From: Heterocephalus glaber
Lineage: Eukaryota > Chordata > Mammalia > Rodentia > Bathyergidae
NCBI RefSeq assembly: GCF_000247695.1
Contig: NW_004624747.1
Location: 13,418,814 to 13,482,813, forward strand
Direction of reading: 5' to 3'
Length of the DNA: 64,000 nucleotides
The stretch's first letter is position 1. Each line of letters opens with the position of its first letter. This document shows positions 11,601-21,152 of the stretch, in pieces. Under the pieces are notes generated by a model that saw only the letters and a program-made list of their open reading frames with translations, was not told where the DNA came from and did not search any database. A program made the position numbers and the translations under genes.

Positions 11601-14600
11601 CTACAGCCCTAGCACATTCACTACAGCTCTTCCTTAGACCTTGACCCTGAGCCCTCACTGTATCTGATGTCCAGGGCCACCCCTCAGGAAATCAGTTGGC
11701 TTCTGGCTTTCCTGTGTGGCCTTGCCTGCTGGCCCCTCCCCACTAACCCTTGGTTGTGCCATCAAAGGAGGCCACTCCCAGAGCGGAAACCAGAAGCCCA
11801 TCTCTTCCCCTTCCAGCTCCCAGGCCCAGGACCTGCTGAGGCTCTGTGCTGTCCAGCCTCCAGCATCTCCCCATCCTACACCCATCCCTAGTGCTCACTT
11901 CCCTCTCCCTGGGCCTCTTTCCTTGGGTTGTTTTTGTCTAGATTTTTTTTCTCCTGATTTTGATGTTGCCAGTGGGGGAACATCTATTTCATGCTTAACT
12001 CCTTTGTGTGAAATGATCCAACGACGAGGTCTCTTATTCTTTTTAGCTTTTAAAAGAAATTTCTTCTTTCCTCCTCTATCTAAGATGCACGGTCTGGAGC
12101 AGAGAGCGGATGGAGAGCGGCAGTGGGCGGCTGGCTGGCCTCCGAGCAGCAGGCAGAGCAGCCCCGAAGGGCAGGACGAGGGAGGGGTCAGTGCCAGGGC
12201 TGGGGGCTGAGGTCCTGCTTGTCCTGATTCCCTGGGCTTCCATCATGCAGTGGGGGCTGTGAGCCCTTCCTTCTCACCCTCTGACACCCCCAACCACCAG
12301 CATGGCCTGCTCTCCCACCTTTAGGGCTCTTCTGACCCCTGGAGGACACTGCTTCTGTGCTTTAGTCAGCCCATCGGTCTGGCAGGGAGAAAGCCCTCCA
12401 GGCTGTGGTGCTGTGAGACGCCATGCCCCCTGCCCTCAAGTCCTAACCAGCCTTTCTCTCTGTCCCCACAGTTCATGGCCCAGGGGAAGACCAGAAGCAG
12501 CTCACCACCTGGGGGACCCCCGAAGCCGGGGAGCCAGCTGGATAGCATGCTGGGGAGCCTGCAGTCCGACCTGAACAAGCTTGGGGTGGCCACAGTGGCC
12601 AAAGGCGTCTGCGGGGCCTGCAAGAAACCCATTGCTGGGCAGGTGACGAGCGGGAAGGTGGGGATGGAGACCCTTGCCCTGCTTCTCTCTCTGAGCCACT
12701 GTCCATCTTCCTCCTCAGGTCGTGACTGCCATGGGGAAGACATGGCACCCCGAGCACTTTGTCTGCACCCACTGCCAGGAGGAGATCGGATCCCGGAACT
12801 TCTTCGAGCGTGATGGGCAGCCCTACTGTGAAAAGGACTATCACAACCTCTTTTCCCCACGCTGCTACTACTGCAATGGTCCCATCCTGGATGTGAGCAT
12901 CTGCATGTGGCGTGGTGGGCACATTGAGGGGCAGCGGGTTCCCATCCATTCGTTTCATCTTCACTATAACCCTCAGAGTGTGTGGCTTCAGAGAGGTCAT
13001 GTCACAGGCCCAGCATGTGACAGCTGGTAAAAGGTGGGGCTGGGATTCAAACCCATGCCTTGTCTCCAGCCCACCCTAAGGCTTGCTTCCACCTGCTGTC
13101 CTGGATTCCTTCCTCTGAGGCTCCCAGAGTATAGGACCCCTGACCAGACAAATGCAGCCAAATTCGGGATGTCTCACTTCTGCTGTCTCATGTTAAGGAG
13201 ATGCCTGGTCTCTCTGAATCTGTTTTTTCATCTGTAAAATGCGAATTACAATAGAACCCATGGCCTCATTCCCCCATGTGAGGATTAAAGGAGAGAGAAT
13301 GCATCTGGCTCGTCACATCCTCCGTAAATCTGAATTCCCAGTGGTACTTGTAGTGGAATTAGGAGACCCTGCTGGGAGTGTTTTGCTCTTCCTTGGCCTT
13401 GAGCTGTGGGTGAGGTGAGAAGGAAGATGCTGCCCATGAGTCTCAGTTGAGGGTTCCGCCAGTTGGGTGGCAGCTTGGCTTTCATCCCACTCTTTGCTTT
13501 CACAGAAAGTGGTGACAGCCCTTGACCGGACGTGGCACCCTGAGCATTTCTTCTGTGCCCAGTGCGGTGCCTTCTTTGGCCCTGAAGGTATGGCAGGGCC
13601 TTGAGCCAATGCACTGGTCCTGGGAGGGCTGGGCGGAAGCAGGTGGCTCCACTTCTGGAGGCCCTAAACCTGCTCCCAAATCCCCTGCTCCTCAGGGTTC
13701 CACGAGAAAGATGGCAAGGCCTACTGCCGGAAGGACTATTTTGACATGTTTGCGCCCAAGTGTGGTGGCTGTGCCCGGGCCATCCTGGAGAACTACATTT
13801 CGGCCCTCAACACCCTCTGGCATCCTGAGTGCTTTGTGTGCAGGGTAAGGAGCCCCTGCCACATCTGGAGGGGCCAGGGGCAGGCTCAGGGGAAGGGCCT
13901 CCCTCTCTGGCTTGGGGTCCTCATGGTGTGAGCAGGCAGGGGGTTCACCTCCTAAGTCTGCTAGGTCCTGGGACAGACAGGGGCAAGTGGACATGTCCCT
14001 CATGGCTGCCTTTTCCACCCTCATCTCAGAGCCTTTTATCCTAATTTGCACAGGGCAGAGAAGGCAGACAGGGGCAAGGGCTGCTAGTCTTGTGCTGAGG
14101 CCCTGGGTCTGGGATATTTGGAAGAAGAGAATGTGAGAATTAAATGAGATAATGCAAGTATTGAGCAGACTTGACAGAAATGGGTAGTGGTTTCCACACT
14201 GCCTTGTGGGGGTCAGAGTCCTACAGGTGTTTGTAGAGACCCAGCAAGGGCTCGCTGATCAAGGAAGTCTGAGAAACATGGTCACTGCAGGCCTTCTCAA
14301 GCCTTTAATACCACATGAATCTCCAAATTGGAATCCAGGATGTACAGATCCCTTTTCTCAGCACCAGGGTTTCTGGCAACACCAGTATAGCCACTTGCTT
14401 AAGTGCCCAGAAGTCAGACTTTAGGTCTGAATCCAGACTGTGCGATTTAGTAGCAGCATGGCCTTGGGCAGCCACTTAACTTGTATGCCTCAGTTTCCCT
14501 CTCCCTTTGGAGGGACTAAGTGTGTAGACCATCATTCCACACATAGGAAACAACTGGCCAGTGGGAGTCAGGACGGGTGTCATGACCATTTCTGTCCCTC

Positions 14601-14943
14601 GAATGTCATGCCAGGCACTGTCCACCGAAGGACAGCCCTGAGCTCCTCTTCTCTGCCCGCCCCCTCTGTCTGGCAGGAGTGCTTCACACCTTTTGTCAAC
14701 GGCAGCTTCTTTGAGCATGACGGGCAGCCGTACTGCGAGGTACACTACCACGAGCGCCGAGGATCGCTGTGCTCCGGCTGCCAGAAACCCATCACAGGCC
14801 GCTGCATCACCGCCATGGCCAAGAAGTTCCACCCCGAGCACTTCGTCTGTGCCTTCTGCCTCAAGCAGCTCAACAAGGGCACCTTCAAAGAGCAGAATGA
14901 CAAGCCTTACTGCCAGAACTGCTTCCTCAAGCTCTTCTGCTAG
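4271..14943 (+). CDS. PXN: Paxillin gene, coding span in window (exon 2 to stop)
   Basis: Paxillin is a cytoplasmic focal-adhesion scaffold that links integrins to actin. Its N-terminal LD motifs bind FAK and vinculin, and its four C-terminal LIM zinc domains target it to adhesions. Constitutive coding exons read here are 4271-4497, 4838-4953, 5349-5485, 5576-5777, 6789-6924, 12472-12642, 12719-12892, 13506-13587, 13696-13844 and 14677-14943. Every junction keeps phase. They sum to 1661 nt; the expected 13-nt first coding exon (start codon and first residues) is upstream of the window, giving 558 codons, exactly paxillin alpha (557 aa). LD1 to LD5, the two FAK/Src tyrosine sites (around residues 31 and 118), a proline-rich stretch and four complete LIM domains are all present. 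No frameshift or premature stop was seen. The intron after residue 277 (6925-12471) carries alternative exons, listed separately. Confidence 0.97.
4838..4953 (+). CDS. PXN: PXN coding exon 3 (Tyr118 region)
   Basis: The acceptor is tcctgcag and the donor is cag|gtacag. It encodes residues 81-118 and the first two bases of Ser119. It ends in GEEEHVY, the motif around the main FAK/Src phosphotyrosine (Tyr118), which after phosphorylation recruits Crk-family SH2 domains (family knowledge). Confidence 0.96.
5349..5485 (+). CDS. PXN: PXN coding exon 4 (LD2)
   Basis: The acceptor is ctcttaag, using AAG rather than the common CAG; the donor is gcag|gtggga. It encodes residues 119-164. LD2 is plain: [15 protein letters not shown], one of the two FAK FAT-domain binding helices. 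Confidence 0.96.
5576..5777 (+). CDS. PXN: PXN coding exon 5 (LD3)
   Basis: The acceptor is ctccaag and the donor is ccctgt|gtgagt. It encodes residues 165-231. The LD3 helix [13 protein letters not shown] lies at the 3' end, after a basic KEKPKRNG segment. Confidence 0.95.
5958..6044 (-). repeat. ID-like SINE with 17-bp target-site duplication
   Basis: caccatccctgctttca occurs at 5931-5947 and again at 6044-6060. It lies in PXN intron 5. Confidence 0.92.
6093..6188 (+). repeat. Degenerate B1 SINE
   Basis: Contains cacttgggaggctgaggc and ccttgtctcc but lacks much of the consensus. Confidence 0.6.
6789..6924 (+). CDS. PXN: PXN coding exon 6 (LD4)
   Basis: The acceptor is ccctgcag and the donor is tttaag|gtgccc. 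It encodes residues 232-277 and ends at Lys277 on a codon boundary, the point where the known paxillin isoforms diverge. LD4 is [15 protein letters not shown], which in the family binds FAK, GIT and PAK-linked partners. The donor is weak (GTGCCC), which fits alternative splicing of what follows. Confidence 0.96.
6925..8449 (+). other. PXN intron 6, first part
   Basis: This stretch is GC-rich and almost free of SINEs, unlike the rest of the window. I see no exon here. Reading straight on from exon 6 stays open to a stop at 6994 beside a strong GTGAGT (6993), but use of that site would shift the frame. A pyrimidine-rich tract (about 8395-8449) leads into the cassette acceptor at 8450. Confidence 0.5.
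8450..9331 (+). CDS. PXN: Probable alternative PXN cassette A (long-paxillin insert)
   Basis: A CT-rich tract and ctcctccag acceptor precede a reading frame that joins in phase to Lys277 of exon 6 and stays open for 294 codons to 9331; the next in-frame stop is at 9347. The protein is Ser/Pro-rich and of low complexity, begins [12 protein letters not shown], and contains a short LD-like piece ([11 protein letters not shown]). I recall human long PXN isoforms with a large insert at this same place, so a real tissue-restricted exon is likely. The 3' end is uncertain: the only in-frame donor I can find near the end is a non-canonical CAG|GCAGGC at 9331/9332. A GT at 9345 and a GT at 9231 would both break the frame or give a truncated form. 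Confidence 0.62.
9738..9823 (-). repeat. ID-like SINE with target-site duplication
   Basis: taaaatgggaataa before, taaatgggaataa after. It landed in an older MIR-like region. Confidence 0.9.
10099..10215 (+). repeat. B1-type SINE
   Basis: Forward copy: gctgggcgtggc, atcccagctactgg, gaccagcctggcc. Confidence 0.75.
10320..10440 (+). repeat. MIR fossil
   Basis: Ancient SINE signature: aaccctatgaaataag followed by gttaagtgtcttgcccaagg. Confidence 0.65.
10649..10924 (+). CDS. PXN: Probable alternative PXN cassette B
   Basis: The acceptor is acccccag and the donor gagaag|gtagtc; the block is 276 nt, 92 codons, phase 0 at both ends. The protein is basic then amphipathic: [13 protein letters not shown], then a PRRRLDP stretch, then the helix-like [14 protein letters not shown], ending GGQLVEK. 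The high share of silent-looking GC3 codons and the intact frame support coding. It joins in frame to cassette C. Confidence 0.68.
11161..11466 (+). CDS. PXN: Probable alternative PXN cassette C
   Basis: The acceptor is cttcttcccag and the block is 306 nt, 102 codons, phase 0. It encodes a Ser/Pro-rich segment starting [14 protein letters not shown], an acidic patch ([10 protein letters not shown]) and the short motif [15 protein letters not shown]. The only in-frame donor near the end is again CAG|GCAGGC (11466/11467), a GC donor. Reading through it reaches a stop at about 11532, so either a GC-AG intron to the beta exon or a truncated end is possible. Confidence 0.6.
11564..11599 (+). repeat. 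(CA)n microsatellite
   Basis: About 18 uninterrupted CA units, 100 nt past cassette C. Confidence 0.95.
12085..12186 (+). CDS. PXN: PXN beta-isoform exon (34 codons)
   Basis: The acceptor is ctatctaag and the donor GGG|GTCAGT. It encodes exactly 34 residues, starting [19 protein letters not shown] and ending QDEGG, in phase 0 between Lys277 and Phe278. This is the same length and place as the insert of human paxillin beta, which I recall as starting IQGLEQ. The first codon here is ATG. Confidence 0.88.
12472..12642 (+). CDS. PXN: PXN exon with LD5 and start of LIM1
   Basis: The acceptor is tccccacag and the donor gggcag|gtgacg. It encodes alpha residues 278-334: FMAQGK, the LD5 helix [18 protein letters not shown], and the first zinc ligands of LIM1 (CGACKKPI). 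Confidence 0.97.
12719..12892 (+). CDS. PXN: PXN exon: LIM1 body and start of LIM2
   Basis: The acceptor is ctcctcag and the donor ctggat|gtgagc. It encodes residues 335-392. LIM1 is completed by [11 protein letters not shown] and [14 protein letters not shown]2 opens with [10 protein letters not shown]. Confidence 0.97.
13506..13587 (+). CDS. PXN: PXN exon: LIM2 first half
   Basis: The acceptor is tttcacag and the donor cctgaag|gtatgg. It encodes residues 393-419, with the zinc-binding [11 protein letters not shown]. Confidence 0.97.
13696..13844 (+). CDS. PXN: PXN exon: LIM2 end and LIM3 first half
   Basis: The acceptor is ctcctcag and the donor tgcagg|gtaagg. It encodes residues 420-469: [16 protein letters not shown] closes LIM2, and CGGCARAI plus WHPECFVCR open LIM3. 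Confidence 0.97.
14677..14943 (+). CDS. PXN: PXN last coding exon: LIM3 end, LIM4, stop
   Basis: The acceptor is ctggcag and the stop is TAG at 14941. It encodes residues 470-557, ending in KLFC. LIM4 is complete ([26 protein letters not shown]). LIM3 is the main focal-adhesion targeting domain in the family. Confidence 0.98.
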   Translation, partial: ECFTPFVNGSFFEHDGQPYCEVHYHERRGSLCSGCQKPITGRCITAMAKKFHPEHFVCAFCLKQLNKGTFKEQNDKPYCQNCFLKLFC

Positions 14944-16808
14944 GCGTCCTTGCCATTACCGGCCCCTTCCCCAGCCCAGCGTCCCCAACTGCTACTGTGA
15001 CCCAGAGACCTTGCCCAGGGCTGAGGGGCAAACCTGACAGAAACTGGAAGCCTCATCCACAGCTAGAGCAGGATGGGAAGATGGGAAGCAGGCCATGGGT
15101 CCTGCCTGCTTCTCTTCACATCTCCCCCTAGCCTCTGGGCTTCTCCCTCCTGCAGCTCTCCCCAGGGTGCCCAGTTTTTGTCCACTCAGATGTGAAGCCT
15201 GGAGGGCCCCACTTCACACCTTGTGTGTCCCCACGGAGAGGCCTGGCCAGGCTAGCACCCCACTCTGGAGCCATTTGTACTCATATTTCAGCAGTAGAGC
15301 AGGGCAGGGAGGGCAGGCAGGTCAGATGGTGTCTCTTTTTATCCTTATTCCCCCAACCTAATAATCCCTAGAGTGCTGGGGGAGAGCCACCTTCCACCAC
15401 ACAATGCCAGCATAAACCCACTCACCCACAGGCGGAAGTGCCCAAGGCCTGTGGGGGGACTTCCATGAGTTCCAGTCTCCCCAGGCCTGGGCGACTGCCC
15501 CTTTTATAACTGTTTCAGTCCTACTGAGAAAGGCCTCTCCAGCAATAATGTTTTATAGCCACTTCTTCCATCTCTGGGGACGGCATGAGGTGGGGAATGT
15601 CACCTGTGCCTGGACACTGTACCGACTTTGATAGATTTCTACACTGAGGTTTGCATTCGTATCGCCCGAGTTGCTTTTACTTCTCTGTACAAGATGATTT
15701 TGAAGAGATTTTAAAGACTTTCCTTTTTGTATTCTCCTTGTCCACTGCCGTGGTCCTGTTCGTGACTGGGGCTTTAGTGTGGAGTTTGCTTTGTACTGAG
15801 GGCTCGGGGTGGGGAAGCCATTTGTATTTTATTTTTCTTAGCACAAGCAGGTGAACCGGGAGAAGCTCTGTGACTCCTTCTGTACCTTCACAGCGCACCA
15901 GGACTGTTTTATAAACTGCTGTATTTTGAAACTCTTTCCTTACTGCCCAGGTCAGCGAGTTCTTAATTAAAACTGACCTAAGGGTGCCTGGCCCTTTTGG
16001 ACCTGGAATTCTGAACCTCATCTGCCCTGTTCCTGAGGGAGGAGAAAGGGAAAGCATGCTTTAGGGGGACTGCTTCCTGTCTGAGAAAGCCATTAGGAGC
16101 CTCTGCTCCCCAGTGAACTTTTTGGCAACAGAGAACTCACTGGACATTCTTAGCCTCCTCACTGCTTCTTTGGGGCTCCTTCTGTCTTCTCAGGAAAGCT
16201 GGGATCTGACTTTGAGCACGAAGACCATACAGGTCTCTTTGGTCTTGATTCCACTGGGGCACTACTTCCTCAGATTTCCTGCCCTCCCCAGAGACTGGGC
16301 TCAGGTTCCTCCTATCAGGTGGGGCTGATGCTCAGGAGGTCTGGGGTGAAGGGTCCAGCTTGGTGTAAGGGGCCTGGTAGAATTCTGGACAGAAGGACAG
16401 GATCCTCCTGGAGCAGCCAGAAGCCCCAGAGCGCTCTCGAGATGAAATAGGAGCAGCCAGGCCTGGGGTTCCTGCCCAGGGGAAAGAGACCCCTCTACAG
16501 TGATGCATCTAGACCATCCCACCAGCCTCCTCCTTTCAGGTTGGGCTGGGAGCAGCCCAGGTCTGGGGAGGTCAGCCTGGGCTGGCCCCCCAGAGTTCTG
16601 CCATTTCCACTTCTACCCATAGGCCTTATTGCTCTGTTTACAGTGACCCACCCCAGGCCTCTCCCCAAGGGGCCTGTGGGGCTTCTGGGGTCCACTCACT
16701 GGGTTAATGGTTATTTGATTTTGATTTTTTCTCCATAAATTTCTAACCTGGCTTTTTCCATTTCAATTCCTGTGATTTATGCCAATAAAGTTCGCCATTA
16801 TTTTCACC
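14944..16808 (+). other. PXN: PXN 3' untranslated region
   Basis: This follows the stop codon without a splice signal or SINE and runs to just past the AATAAA at 16784. An ATTAAA at 15966 could serve a shorter transcript. The end point is inferred. Confidence 0.75.
16784..16789 (+). promoter_or_regulatory. PXN: PXN polyadenylation signal AATAAA
   Basis: It sits in gccaataaagttcgcc and is followed within 30 nt by a T/GT-rich stretch. Confidence 0.8.
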
Positions 16809-17965
16809 TGTGCTAGTGTCATTTCTTGGTGGTTGGACAACCTAGTGGTCCAAGTAGTGAAACCAAACCCTTACTTTCACCAGGTGAAACTTTCACCAGG
16901 TAAATCATGAACATTCCCTGCCTGGAGGCCAGGAGCCCTGAGGATAGGATCCTTGGTCACACCTTGGCCATAGCTCCAGCAGCAGCTTCAGTCAACTGGG
17001 CAGTTGGTGAGGGAGGCTGAGGAGCGGGCTCTGTCTCAGTGCTACCCCTGGATTTGCCTAGGGCATCCTCCTGTGGCCCTGTGGGTGTCCTGCCTCTCAT
17101 TTAGATAGGGAAAGAGGTTCCAGATGAGAACAGACATGTATATGGCAACCCCTTAGGTAACAGACGACAGAGCCATGATGTGAGCCTAGAACTTGCCTCT
17201 GTGTTCTGCATGGAGCCAGACATTAACTGGGTGTAGCTCCTGCTTGGGGGAATGTCCTATACTTAGAGTCACGGTTGGGTCTCGACTGCCTCCTTGTGGT
17301 CATGTCCATATTTGCATGCTTCCTCTCTGCATGTCAAATCCAAGGCCTCCAAAGCTATTGGACAGACTTACTCCACCTTGAGCTGTGGCCCCAGTTTCCT
17401 GTCATTTGGCATGGTCTTCCAAAGCAGTGTGTCAAATGCTTGTCAGAACCCTGACCATTTCAAAGTAACCTCAGAAGTGAACATTACATTCAACCCTCAC
17501 CTAAAGATAATGGCTTGGCTTTATTCCAGTCCATATTGGATTCGTCCTATCTATAAAAATGGGTGTGGCACACTTCGTTGTAATTTGATTTTTCACTTAA
17601 CTGCTTTGTGGCTATTTTCCCTTGTTAGCGAATATAGACTGCATCATTTTTAATGACTACATGGTGTTCTATGATAATGATATACTACAATTAGAGATGA
17701 TATTTATATTGTCAGAGCCTGGATGTCCTTGGAAATGTACCATGAAATATGTATGTGGTTGGAAAAGTGTGTTTAGAGGGAGACAGACTCTGGGTTTGGA
17801 AGGGACTGTATAGCATAGTGAGGCTCATGGGCTTTGAACTTTCTCCTAGATTTCAGATCCGACCAAGAGACTCTAGGCAAATGATTTAATCTCTGTGTTT
17901 TCTTGTGGATAAAATGGGAATACTAATATTGTAACTCCTCAGAGGATTGTTAACATCATGAATGG

Positions 17966-18100
17966 AAGGCTGGGTGTGGTGGCGCACACCTTCGACCCTA
18001 GCATTTGGGAGGCGGAGGTAGGAGGATCACTAGGTTTGAGGCCAGCCTGGGCTACATACAGTGAGTTCATATAGTGAGTTCATAGTGAGACCTGTCTCAA
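17966..18100 (+). repeat. B1 SINE
   Basis: Forward copy: gctgggtgtggtggcgcac, gaggccagcctgggctac, internal ctcatagtgagttcata duplication near the 3' end. Confidence 0.85.
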
Positions 18101-18261
18101 CTGCAACAAAAACAAATCAAGGATGGAATGTGCACAAAATATTTAGCACAATGCTGAGTGTGCAAAAAACCCTGTTATTTAAAAAGGATCTTAGCAGTGA
18201 TAGACTCCAGCAGTTCTCAAACCAGGCTAATCATCAGAAGTACTAGGAGGATGCAGAACAA

Positions 18262-18350
18262 AAGGAACTAGAGGTATAGCTCAGTGGTAAAGTGTTTGCC
18301 TCGGCTGCATTGAGTCTCAGTTTGATTCTTAGCTACTGCAAATAAAATAA
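18262..18350 (+). repeat. Old ID-like SINE
   Basis: agaggtatagctcagtgg with an (ATAAA)n tail; it lacks the ccgcctgcc signature of the younger copies. Confidence 0.7.
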
Positions 18351-18355
18351 AATAC

Positions 18356-18536
18356 AAGCTGGGCACAGTGGTGCACACCTGTAATCCCAGTACTTTGGAG
18401 GCTGAGACAGGATGATTACAAGTTTAACTCCAGATTGGGCAATTTAGTAACTTTGGAGACCCTGTCTCAAATAAAAAAAAAAAAAAAGCTAGGATTGTAA
18501 CTCAGTGCAAGGGCACTGGGATGAATCCCCGGTACC
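18356..18536 (+). repeat. B1 followed by diverged ID-like fragment
   Basis: gctgggcacagtggtgcac to gaccctgtctc, an A-run, then a tRNA-like ggattgtaactcagtgc with gaatccccggtacc end. Confidence 0.7.
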
Positions 18537-18822
18537 ACAAAGAAGAACCCTTCTCCTAAAAGAATCCATGGGTCCCATTCCTGTAGAAACCTACTAAGAC
18601 ATGGAAATTTATACTTTTATAAAACTCCTAGGACTTTGGTATTTAGTCAACTTTGGGAATAGTTTCTGCTAACCATGATGTGAAAAAAAGCTTCATCAGT
18701 TACTGTCCAAAGATGGACTGTAACAAAATTTGACACAGGGCAGGAATATTAGAGTTTCCAGTTCTGCTGAGCGAAAGTTTTGATAAATAGAACTTGGGAC
18801 CACATACAGTAACAGCCAACTC

Positions 18823-18892
18823 ATTTTTTGGGGGGGGGGGTACTGGAGATCGAACTCAGGACCTTATGCTTGCAAGGCAGGTGGCAGCACCA
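18823..18892 (-). repeat. ID-like SINE, truncated
   Basis: It lacks the gagctaaatcc box. aacagccaac precedes it (18811) and a short tandem of agcccaac/agccaac units (18893-18922) follows. Confidence 0.8.
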
Positions 18893-19123
18893 CAGCCAAC
18901 AGCCCAACAGCCCAACAGCCAACTGTTAGTCACGTATGGTTCAGACAAACTCACTGGTAATTTATAACTTGTACAAATGAAAAAGGTGAAGATAGGGAGA
19001 AACACCCTTCAGCCTTCAGAGATTTAATTAAAAATGTATTGATATAGCACAATTATTCAAATACATGTTGAATGAATGTATAAAACAAAAGAAAATAACA
19101 TTTATTGACTTTCTCCTCTATCC

Positions 19124-19933
19124 AGGAACTGTACTAAATCTTTTTAAAAATAACTTTATTATCAAACACACACACATATAAAAAATTAAAACCATTCAAA
19201 GAAGAACAATGCAAGGGGGGAAAAACTACAATAATATTCAAATACAGTAGAACTCACCAAAACAAAACTGAAAAGCACTTAAACATTTTTCCATATAATT
19301 TAAAAAAGCACCAACAAGACACCAAAGGATGTGATTTGTTTCAGAAAGATCCCCCAAACCAACATTGAACAAATAATGATCTGGAAAAAAACTCCAGTTA
19401 GTTAGCAGACTCCACATAAGCCAAACTTCTCCCTAATTTAAATTTCGATACAGTCATATGACACGCGATGGAAACACAATCCGAGAAATATGTTATTAGG
19501 CCATTGCATCCGTGTGTATCCTTAATTACACTTTCAGTCTCTCACACTAGAGAAACTATTCGGTATTTACACACGTGTGTCCTGTTTATTTCACTTAAGA
19601 GGATGGCCTCAATATGCATCCATTTAGCTATAAATGACTCTAGTTTCTTGTTCTTTATGGCTGAGTAGTAATCCATTTTATAAAAAAACCACATCTTCTT
19701 TATCCAGTTTCCAGTTGATGGGCACTTGGGCTGTTTCCAAGCTTTTGCTATTATAAATTGTGCCACTATAAACATGGGTGCACATATATCCCTGTGGTAA
19801 GATTCTTTTAATTCTTTTGGGAAGATACCCAGCAGGGGGATAGCTGGGTCGAATGGGACCTCTAAGCCTAGTTCTTTGAGGTGTCTCCATACTGATTTCC
19901 ACAGTGGTTGCACTAGGAACTGTACTAAATCTT
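19124..19933 (-). mobile_element. 5'-truncated L1 retrotransposon with 19-bp target-site duplication
   Basis: The duplication aggaactgtactaaatctt flanks the element at 19124-19142 and 19915-19933. Between them, on the reverse strand, is the C-terminal end of L1 ORF2 (19542-19913: motifs such as PFDPAIPLLGI, QPKCPSTGNWIKKMW, MDYYSAIK) followed by about 400 nt of 3'UTR. The reading frame is still open for 123 codons, so the insertion is not ancient, but the reverse transcriptase domain is missing. It sits inside an older MIR/L2 fossil whose halves resume on both sides. Confidence 0.88.
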
Positions 19934-20240
19934 AATGCATAATTAATCCTCATCACAACTATAGAGTGTGGATAATTATCTCCATTTTACAGCTAAGGAA
20001 GGGGAAACAAAGGGTCCACAAGTTGAAATTACTTCCTAAGAAGACAGTAGCAAGTGGCAGGACAAAGTCATCCGGCTGTAAATCCTGCTTTATCATTCAT
20101 TCAATAATTATTTGTTATATGCCTACTATGTACCAGGAACAGGACAAAAACCTCTGCCCTTGTGGAGTTTGCATTCTTGCAGAGAAAAGCAAACAATAAT
20201 TAAAAAATTATATGGTGAGTTGGAAGGTTTACAAGTATAT
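19934..20240 (+). repeat. MIR/L2 fossils interrupted by the L1
   Basis: ctccattttacagctaagg is MIR-like; tatgcctactatgtaccagg through cttgtggagtttgcattct is L2-like. Confidence 0.6.
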
Positions 20241-20298
20241 GAGGGAGATGGACAGAGGGGGAGTGGGAATGAGTCTTCTAATAATTTTAAATAGAGAA

Positions 20299-20378
20299 GG
20301 GCTGGGGATTTTGCTCAGTGGCACCGCCTCTGCCTGTTAAGTGCAAGGTCCCGAGTTCGATCCCTGGTACCAAAAAAT
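20299..20378 (+). repeat. ID-like SINE
   Basis: Forward, nearly full length, gggctggggattttgctc to ggtaccaaaaaa. It is followed by an inverted half copy. Confidence 0.88.
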
Positions 20379-20380
20379 TT

Positions 20381-20417
20381 TGGCAGGCAGTGGAACCACT
20401 GAGCTAAATCCCTGGGC
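20381..20417 (-). repeat. Inverted half of an ID-like SINE
   Basis: ggcaggcagtggaacc with actgagctaaatccctgggc, in the opposite direction to its neighbour and without its own T-run. Confidence 0.8.
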
Positions 20418-21040
20418 CCCCCAAAAGTTTTTTGTTTTTTTTTTAAATAGGAAACCCTGGGAAGGCCTCATTGAGCAGATGACATTTACACCAAGACTTG
20501 AAGACGAGTTACTTAGGTAAGTATATTGGCAAGGAGGATTCCAGGAAGAGGGAAGAGCCAGCAAATGCCCTAAAGTGACAGGGGCATACTCTGGAAAAGC
20601 AGCGAAGAGTATAGTTTGGCTGGGAGGAAATGTGTCCTAGGAAAATAAGAGATTATGGGGTACAGATCATGTACAACCTTATAGGCAGTCTAAGTTTTAG
20701 GCTTTTACTCCAAGGGAAGTAAGTGGTTTGAAAAGTTTTGAGCCTATGAAGATTTAGGTTTACAGGATCCCTCTGTTTTGGTAGGGAGAAGAACAAAGTA
20801 GAGGAGATAAAATACCACTCTATTTCTAAGGCATTTGTAATTACTTCTCAGCTCCTCGTCAAACTACATAGTTTGCTGCTAGTAGAGGAAGGCAGCTCCA
20901 GGCCAGCAGGGGCAGCAGCTGTGAGAGAGCGCCTCCAAAGCAAGCCATCACCTTTCTTTTTAACTACCCTACCTAAAGTCAGCTTCCTGTTGGCTGGAGT
21001 GGCAGCGATATCACCCAATGGCTGCCTATATCATTTCGGC

Positions 21041-21121
21041 GCCAACTAATAGGCAGGAGTGCTGTCTGCGGCTTCTGATTGGCTCCTTCGATCTGCTATA
21101 AAAGACACGTGCCGGACCGTG
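21041..21121 (+). promoter_or_regulatory. RPLP0: RPLP0 core promoter
   Basis: A TATAAAA box (21097-21103) lies 20-26 nt before a pyrimidine start tract. An inverted CCAAT box (gattgg, 21077-21082) is 20 nt further upstream, and the surrounding sequence is CpG-rich. This fits a ribosomal-protein promoter. Confidence 0.85.
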
Positions 21122-21152
21122 GCCCTTCTCTTTCCAGGCGTCCTCGTGAGAG
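21122..21152 (+). other. RPLP0: RPLP0 non-coding exon 1 with 5'TOP tract
   Basis: The likely start is the first C of cccttctctttcc (21123-21135), a terminal oligopyrimidine tract that places the mRNA under mTOR/LARP1 control (family knowledge). The exon contains cgtcctcgtg, as in the human mRNA I recall, and ends at gag|gtttgt. The start base and donor are inferred. Confidence 0.75.

Larger units (their letters stand above)
16809..21040. other. PXN-RPLP0 intergenic region
   Basis: About 4.2 kb with no supported gene. It holds B1, ID-like, MIR/L2 and L1 repeats listed separately; 16809-17480 and 20440-20980 look unique. An old L1-like 3' fragment occupies about 17500-17700 (Tcatggtgttc-type text similar to other L1 ends). 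Confidence 0.7.

Noticed and set aside
12366..13000. Reverse-strand frames opposite the PXN LIM exons
   Set aside because: Shadows of the coding strand caused by GC-rich codons; same for frames opposite other PXN and RPLP0 exons.
18893..18922. CRISPR-like or structured tandem repeat (agcccaac units)
   Set aside because: Only four short units beside a SINE; explained by slippage in the target duplication. Nothing prokaryotic in the window.
19542..19913. Reverse-strand open frame as a host gene
   Set aside because: It is the C-terminal end of L1 ORF2 inside a 5'-truncated element.
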